Origin: Streptomyces changanensis
GTDB taxonomy: Bacteria; Actinomycetota; Actinomycetes; Streptomycetales; Streptomycetaceae
Length of the DNA stretch: 64,000 nt
Direction of reading: 5' to 3'
Assembly (NCBI RefSeq): GCF_024600715.1
Contig: NZ_CP102332.1
Coordinates: 5,146,001-5,210,000 of the forward strand
The translations under genes were made by a program, and so were the position numbers. The notes below the pieces were generated by a model. It had not been told where the DNA came from. It saw only the letters and a program-made list of their open reading frames with translations, and ran no database searches. Shown in pieces: positions 60,034-64,000 of the stretch (the stretch's first letter is position 1; each line of letters begins with the position of its first letter).

Positions 60034-61659
60034 TCAGGCGAACGCCACCCGTGCCACGGGGGCGAGCCGGCCCTCGTCGAGCAGGGCGCGGCAGCGGAAG
60101 CGCTGGATCTTTCCGCTGGGCGTCTTCGGGAGCACCCCGCGCGCCAGGAACAGGCACTCCGCGAGCGCGACGCCGGCCTTCTCCATGGCCAGCGAGGCGG
60201 CCTCCTCGGCGATCGGCCGGAAGTCCTTCGGGTTGCCCTGGGGTTCCACCATCAGCACGAGCCGGGACGTCCCCGAGCCGCCCGCGTCGACGAGGGCGGC
60301 GCAGCCCTTGCGGACGTTCCTCAGGGAGTCGACCGCCGACTCGATCTCGGAGGCGTAGACCTTCCGCCCGCCCACCGACAGCATGTCGTCGGCCCGGCCG
60401 AGGACGTACAGCTCGTCGTCGCGCACGAAGCCGAGGTCGCCGGTGCGCAGCCAGCCGTCCCGGAACCGCGCGGCGGTGCGTTCGGGGTCGGCGTGGTAGC
60501 CGACGGCGAGGCTCGGTGACGACACCTGGATCTCCGCGATGCCGCCCCCACTGCCCGCCCGGACCGACACTCCGGGCAGCGTCACGCCGTTGGAGACCAG
60601 CCGGGCCGCCTTCGGGTGGTCGGGAGCCACCTCGATCACCGTGCCCTCGACCAGCGCGGGACCGTCGAACGCGAGTGCCCTGGGTGCCCGGTCCCACGGC
60701 TTCCCGGTCACCGCGAGCGTCGCCTCGGCCATGCCGTACGCGGGCTGGAACGCGGTGTCGGACAGGCCGAACGGCCGGAACTTCTCCGTCGCCGCCGCCA
60801 GCGTGTCCCAGTCGACGCGCTCCGCCCCGATCACGGCGGCCCGCAGCTTCAGCTCCCTGGGCAGCGCCCCCCGGCCCTGCGCCCGCGCCGCGAGGTACAC
60901 GGCGGTGCTCGTGCCCGCCGTCATCGTCGCCCCGTACTCGGCCATGTCGCGGAACCACGTGCGCGGCGCCATCCCGAACCGGTCGGGCGACGACAGCACG
61001 AAGTCGAAGTCGTACGCCCACGAGTACAGCAGGCAGCCGAACATGCCCATGTCGTGCGAGAGCGGCAGCCAGGAGGCCACGGTGTCGGCGCCGGGCCAGC
61101 CGCCCGTCAGGTGCAGGATGATCTGCAGCTGCTGCTCGATGGCCCGGGTGGTCAGCGCGCATCCCTTGGGGGTGCTGGTGGACCCGGACGAGTACTGGAC
61201 GAAGGCCACGTCGTCCCGGCCCGGTGGGCTCGGCTCGACGCGTCCCCCGCCGCGCAGCGACGACCAGCCGCGGACCGGCAGTTCCTTGCCGAGCTCCGGC
61301 GGGACCATGTCGGTCAGCTCCTCGTCGACCAGGAGCAGCGTCGGGTCCAGCCGCGCGGAGAGCGCCACCAGCTGCTCGCCGTACGCCTCCCGGCCCTGGC
61401 CGCGGGTCGGCAGCGGCAGCGAGGCGACCGCGCCGCCGGCCAGCCAGATCGCCAGCAGTCCGCGGACCGTGTCGGGCGTGTTGGTGAGGACGGCGGCGAC
61501 GCGGGTGCCCGGCCCGACGCCGAGGCCGCGGAGCTCGGCGGCCATGCCGTGGGCGTCCCTGACGACGTCCCGCCAGGGGGTGTGCGCGAAGCCCTCGCCC
61601 GTCCACTCGTGCAGTACGCCGTGCGTCGCCCCGTCGGTCAGGGCCCTGAAGAACTCCAT
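60034..61659 (-). CDS. Fatty-acyl-AMP ligase (FAAL) of the AMP-binding superfamily
   Basis: A 541-residue enzyme expected to activate a fatty acid as acyl-adenylate and pass it to a carrier protein rather than to CoA. Visible cores: FVQYSSGSTSTPKGCALTT (P-loop), WLPLSHDMGMFG (FAAL-typical), QPAYGMAEATLAV, RTGDLGFV and the C-terminal Lys region LPKTPSGKIQRFR. GAERVDWDTL is also characteristic of FAALs. The ATG at 61659 has only a weak GGGG upstream, consistent with translation from an operon. It is the last of four minus-strand genes (flavin oxidoreductase, SDR, desaturase, this gene). No carrier protein lies next to it in the window. It might prime another lipid or polyketide pathway or, less likely, feed the assembly line 12 kb away. 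Confidence 0.9.
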   Translation of the reverse strand: MEFFRALTDGATHGVLHEWTGEGFAHTPWRDVVRDAHGMAAELRGLGVGPGTRVAAVLTNTPDTVRGLLAIWLAGGAVASLPLPTRGQGREAYGEQLVALSARLDPTLLLVDEELTDMVPPELGKELPVRGWSSLRGGGRVEPSPPGRDDVAFVQYSSGSTSTPKGCALTTRAIEQQLQIILHLTGGWPGADTVASWLPLSHDMGMFGCLLYSWAYDFDFVLSSPDRFGMAPRTWFRDMAEYGATMTAGTSTAVYLAARAQGRGALPRELKLRAAVIGAERVDWDTLAAATEKFRPFGLSDTAFQPAYGMAEATLAVTGKPWDRAPRALAFDGPALVEGTVIEVAPDHPKAARLVSNGVTLPGVSVRAGSGGGIAEIQVSSPSLAVGYHADPERTAARFRDGWLRTGDLGFVRDDELYVLGRADDMLSVGGRKVYASEIESAVDSLRNVRKGCAALVDAGGSGTSRLVLMVEPQGNPKDFRPIAEEAASLAMEKAGVALAECLFLARGVLPKTPSGKIQRFRCRALLDEGRLAPVARVAFA

Positions 61660-61702
61660 GTACGTGATCCCCGTCTACTCGTCTGCTCGTCCGGTGGCCG
61701 CG

Positions 61703-62719
61703 CTACTCGACGTCCACCAGCGAGGCGTCGGCCTCACGGGCATCGCGGCGGCGCTCCGCGAGGGGCGCGATGTTCTGCTGGGTCTCCAGGAGTTCCCTCT
61801 TGTCCATGGAGGCCGCGTTGACCCGGCTGACCCCCGCCTCGCGCATCTCCATGCGGTCGGGGTCGATGCGCACGACCTTCCAGGCGAGGCGGGTCTTCTC
61901 CAGGCTCCAGATGAGGATCGCGGAGAGGTCGACCTCGTACCACTTCATGCCGTGGCGGGCGGAGCGGGGGAAGGCGTGGTGGTTGTTGTGCCAGGCCTCG
62001 CCGAAGGAGGGGAGGGAGAGCCAGGCGACGTTGCGGGACTGGTCGGTGGTGTCGAAGCGGCGGCGGCCGAAGACGTGCCCGACGGAGTTGACCGCGTAGG
62101 TCATGTGGTTGATCAGGAAGATGCGGACCAGGCCGCCCCAGAGCATGCCGGTCAGGCCGGCTCGCCAGTCGCCGCCGGTGAGGGCGTAGGCGAGGAGGCC
62201 GGGCAGCACGACACCGGCGGCGGTGACCAGCAGGAGGTGCTCGCTGAGCCAGCGCAGCGGCTTCTCGCGCACCAGGTCCGGGCAGTAGCGCATCGGGTCG
62301 GAGGTGAGGTTGACGTCGAAGAGCCAGCCGAGGTGGGCGTGCCAGAGACCGGCCATCGTGCCCTTGAAGCCGGGCTCGAAGTCCAGGTGGGGGCTGTGCG
62401 GGTCACCGGGCTTGTCGGCGACGCGGTGGTGCTTGCGGTGGTGGGCCGCCCAGATCAGCGGCGGACCCTGGCCGGCCATCACCCCGGCGGTGGCCAGGGC
62501 GACGCGGATGGGCTTGTACGTCTCGAACGAGCGGTGGGTGAGCATCCGGTGGTAGCCGGTCGAGATGCCGAAGCCGGAGACCGCGTACATGAGGACGAGG
62601 ACCACCACGTCCGACCAGCCGAAGATCTCGTTCCACAGCAGGGCCATGGCGCCGGCCACCGCGATCAGCGGTATCAGCGACGCCCCGAGGATGAACCACC
62701 GGTGTTTTCTGCCGTCCAT
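61703..62719 (-). CDS. Membrane fatty-acid (acyl-CoA type) desaturase
   Basis: A 338-residue integral-membrane di-iron desaturase. The three histidine boxes are clear: HRMLTHRSF (H-x4-H), HHRKHHR (H-x2-HH) and HNNHHAFP (H-x2-HH). Hydrophobic segments flank them (ILGASLIPLIAVAGAM, VVVLVLMYAVSGFG, HLLLVTAAGVVLPGLLAYAL). This is the stearoyl-CoA/delta9 architecture. The ATG at 62719 has GAGAGG about 9 bases upstream on this strand. It overlaps the 3' end of the SDR gene by 46 bases, which is long for such an operon but leaves the N-terminal MDGRKHRWF intact. It lies 43 bases before the FAAL gene, so desaturation and acyl activation are probably coupled in one lipid pathway. Confidence 0.92.
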   Translation of the reverse strand: MDGRKHRWFILGASLIPLIAVAGAMALLWNEIFGWSDVVVLVLMYAVSGFGISTGYHRMLTHRSFETYKPIRVALATAGVMAGQGPPLIWAAHHRKHHRVADKPGDPHSPHLDFEPGFKGTMAGLWHAHLGWLFDVNLTSDPMRYCPDLVREKPLRWLSEHLLLVTAAGVVLPGLLAYALTGGDWRAGLTGMLWGGLVRIFLINHMTYAVNSVGHVFGRRRFDTTDQSRNVAWLSLPSFGEAWHNNHHAFPRSARHGMKWYEVDLSAILIWSLEKTRLAWKVVRIDPDRMEMREAGVSRVNAASMDKRELLETQQNIAPLAERRRDAREADASLVDVE

Positions 62720-63672
62720 TGTCCTGTGCCTCTCACATGCGGGAGTCGGGAGTCGGGAGTGCCGGCCGGCGGGCGGGTGCGGGAGCCGGTCCGCGCGGTG
62801 CGGAAGACGGGCAGCACCACGGCGCGCAGCACGGGGAAGAGCAGGGCGCGCGGCGTGTGGCGGCCCGCGAGGTACTGGGCCTTGGCGACCGGGCCCGGGA
62901 CCACCACGCGGCGTCCCCGTGCCAGGCCGCGCAGGCCCGCCTCGGCGACGCGCTCGGGCGTCAGCCACGCCAGGAACCGCCGCTCCTGGAGCCGTGCCAT
63001 GCCGCCCACCGCGTAGAAGCCGGTGCGGACGGGGCCCGGGGCGAGCAGGGTGCAGCGCACCCCGCTGCCGCGCAGTTCGACGTGGAGCGACTCGGCGAAG
63101 GCGTTGGCGAACGCCTTGCCGGCCGCGTAGGTGGCCGCGGTCGGTACGGGCTGGCAGCCGGCGGTGGAGCCGGTGATCAGGATCCCGCCGCGCCGCCGCG
63201 CCAGCATGCCCGGGAGCAGGGCCTGCGTCAGCGCGTGCAGCGCGACGACGTTGACCTGGACCTGGGCGCTCTCCTGGGCGGGGTCGTTCTCGTGGAACGG
63301 CCCGCAGGTCGGGAAGCCCGCGTTGGCGCAGAGCACGGAGACCGGCTGCCCGCCCAGTTCCGCCACGAGCGTCCGACGCGCGGCCGGGTCCGCGAGGTCG
63401 CAGGTCCGTACGCGCACGGGTACGCCGTGCCGGCCGCGCAGTTCCCCGGCGAGCCGTTCGAGGGCGTCGGTGGAGCGGGCGACGAGCCACAGCCCGTACC
63501 CGCGTGCGGCCAGGCCCCGGGCGAGGTGCTCGCCGATGCCGGAGGAGGCGCCGGTGACCACCGCCCAGTCGACCGGGGCGCCCGCGCCGCCGTCCGCGCT
63601 CCCGGGGCCCGTGTCCCCGCTCGCGCCGCCACCCGGGCCGCCGCTCGGTTCGCGGTTCGCGCCGCCGCTCAC
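62674..63672 (-). CDS. Short-chain dehydrogenase/reductase
   Basis: A 332-residue classical SDR with an N-terminal Gly-rich extension of about 40 residues. The NAD(P) motif is VVTGASSGIGEHLARGL; CANAG (N-A-G) follows. The catalytic set is ITGSTAG (Ser) and YAAGK (Tyr-x3-Lys). The C-terminus has additional helices (HTPRALLFPVLRAVVLPVF) that may lie on the membrane. The GTG at 63672 overlaps the stop of the upstream oxidoreductase gene (GTGA), so translation is coupled. Its end overlaps the desaturase start. It likely reduces or oxidises a lipid ketone, alcohol or aldehyde in the same pathway; the direction and substrate are not visible. Confidence 0.88.
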   Translation of the reverse strand: MSGGANREPSGGPGGGASGDTGPGSADGGAGAPVDWAVVTGASSGIGEHLARGLAARGYGLWLVARSTDALERLAGELRGRHGVPVRVRTCDLADPAARRTLVAELGGQPVSVLCANAGFPTCGPFHENDPAQESAQVQVNVVALHALTQALLPGMLARRRGGILITGSTAGCQPVPTAATYAAGKAFANAFAESLHVELRGSGVRCTLLAPGPVRTGFYAVGGMARLQERRFLAWLTPERVAEAGLRGLARGRRVVVPGPVAKAQYLAGRHTPRALLFPVLRAVVLPVFRTARTGSRTRPPAGTPDSRLPHVRGTGQWTAENTGGSSSGRR

Positions 63673-64000
63673 GCCGCCGCCCGCGCGGGCGCCGAGGGGG
63701 AGGTGAGGTGCGCGGCGAGCCGGCCCGCCGCGGCGCGGCCCGTCCGGGCGCACGCCTCGATGGACACGCCCTGGATGTAGTCGCCCGCGAGCTCCAGGCC
63801 GGGCACGTCCGCGACGCCCTCCCGGACCTCGGCGAGGAAGTCGGCGTGGTAGGGGAGGTAGCCGCTGTAGGCCGCGTCCCAGTGCTTGACCAGGAGGTTG
63901 ACGCGCTCGGCGCGCGGTGCCCCCAGGTACCTCACGAGGCGCTCCTCGGTCTCCCCGGTCAGCCGGTCGATGTTCTCCGGGCTGAGGTCGGTCAGGCGCC
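63669..64000 (-). CDS. C-terminus of an FAD-dependent oxidoreductase (amine-oxidase/phytoene-desaturase type), 5' end outside window
   Basis: The last 109 codons of a minus-strand gene whose frame is open to the right edge. The segment YSGYLPYHADFLAEVREGV, then ELAGDYIQGVSIEACARTGR, is the typical C-terminal FAD-binding end of flavin amine oxidases, protoporphyrinogen oxidases and related squalene/carotenoid enzymes (G-D-x3-G-x-S-I-E). Only the tail is present, so subfamily and substrate remain open. An internal GTG at 63935 is not the start. Its TGA overlaps the GTG of the SDR gene, making it the upstream member of the lipid operon in this window. Confidence 0.75.
   Translation of the reverse strand, partial: RLTDLSPENIDRLTGETEERLVRYLGAPRAERVNLLVKHWDAAYSGYLPYHADFLAEVREGVADVPGLELAGDYIQGVSIEACARTGRAAAGRLAAHLTSPSAPARAAA

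Noticed and set aside
1..64000. tRNA or rRNA genes, CRISPR arrays, insertion sequences and transposases
   Set aside because: No cloverleaf, spaced-repeat array, transposase motif or terminal inverted repeat pair was recognised by eye.

Overview
The window is very GC-rich actinobacterial DNA. GTG starts are frequent, Shine-Dalgarno sites are strong, and the neighbours (two 67-residue cold-shock proteins, a PP2C/SpoIIE-type phosphatase, a TrhA-like membrane protein) are typical of Streptomyces. About three quarters of it (roughly 2.5-48.8 kb) is a hybrid nonribosomal peptide / modular polyketide gene cluster. I could not match it to a known product.

Layout. 0-2.3 kb: end of an M28-type membrane peptidase gene and a GNAT acetyltransferase. 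2.5-9.8 kb: a two-module NRPS with terminal thioesterase (C-A-T-C-A-T-TE). 9.9-10.7 kb, minus strand: a type II thioesterase. 10.8-48.8 kb: ten co-directional genes, several joined by 4-base start/stop overlaps, behind a clear sigma70-like promoter (10816-10844). In order they are: glutamine-dependent asparagine-synthetase homologue, Asp/Glu racemase homologue, A-T didomain, C-A(Gly)-T-C-A-T, Asp/Asn beta-hydroxylase-type dioxygenase, KS-AT-KR-ACP, C-A(Gly, with an inserted luciferase-like monooxygenase)-T-Cy-A(Cys, with an inserted oxidase)-T, KS-AT-KR-DH-ACP, C-A-T, a second A-T didomain, and a fold-type I aminotransferase.

Read colinearly, the line would build X-Gly-X-(malonyl, beta-hydroxy)-Gly-thiazole-(malonyl, alkene)-X and then pass to the two TE-bearing modules at 2.5-9.8 kb. 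Glycine and cysteine assignments rest on specificity residues aligned by eye. The other adenylation domains were not assigned. The most unusual element is an MtaG/MelG-like monooxygenase inside a glycine A domain that is internal in the line rather than terminal, directly before a thiazole-forming module.

48.8-58 kb is ordinary chromosome: a decayed remnant, a divergent cupin/MarR pair with a palindromic operator candidate, two cspA-type genes with similar structured leaders, a MerR-type regulator preceded by what looks like a separate 0.44-kb structured transcript, an unknown protein, a TrhA-like protein, a GAF-like/PP2C phosphatase and a lipoprotein. 58.1-64 kb carries a Sfp-type phosphopantetheinyl transferase (able in principle to activate the carrier domains), a convergent type IV-like HNH nuclease gene with a putative phosphorothioate-binding domain, and a minus-strand lipid operon (flavin oxidoreductase, SDR, desaturase, fatty-acyl-AMP ligase) that runs off the right edge.
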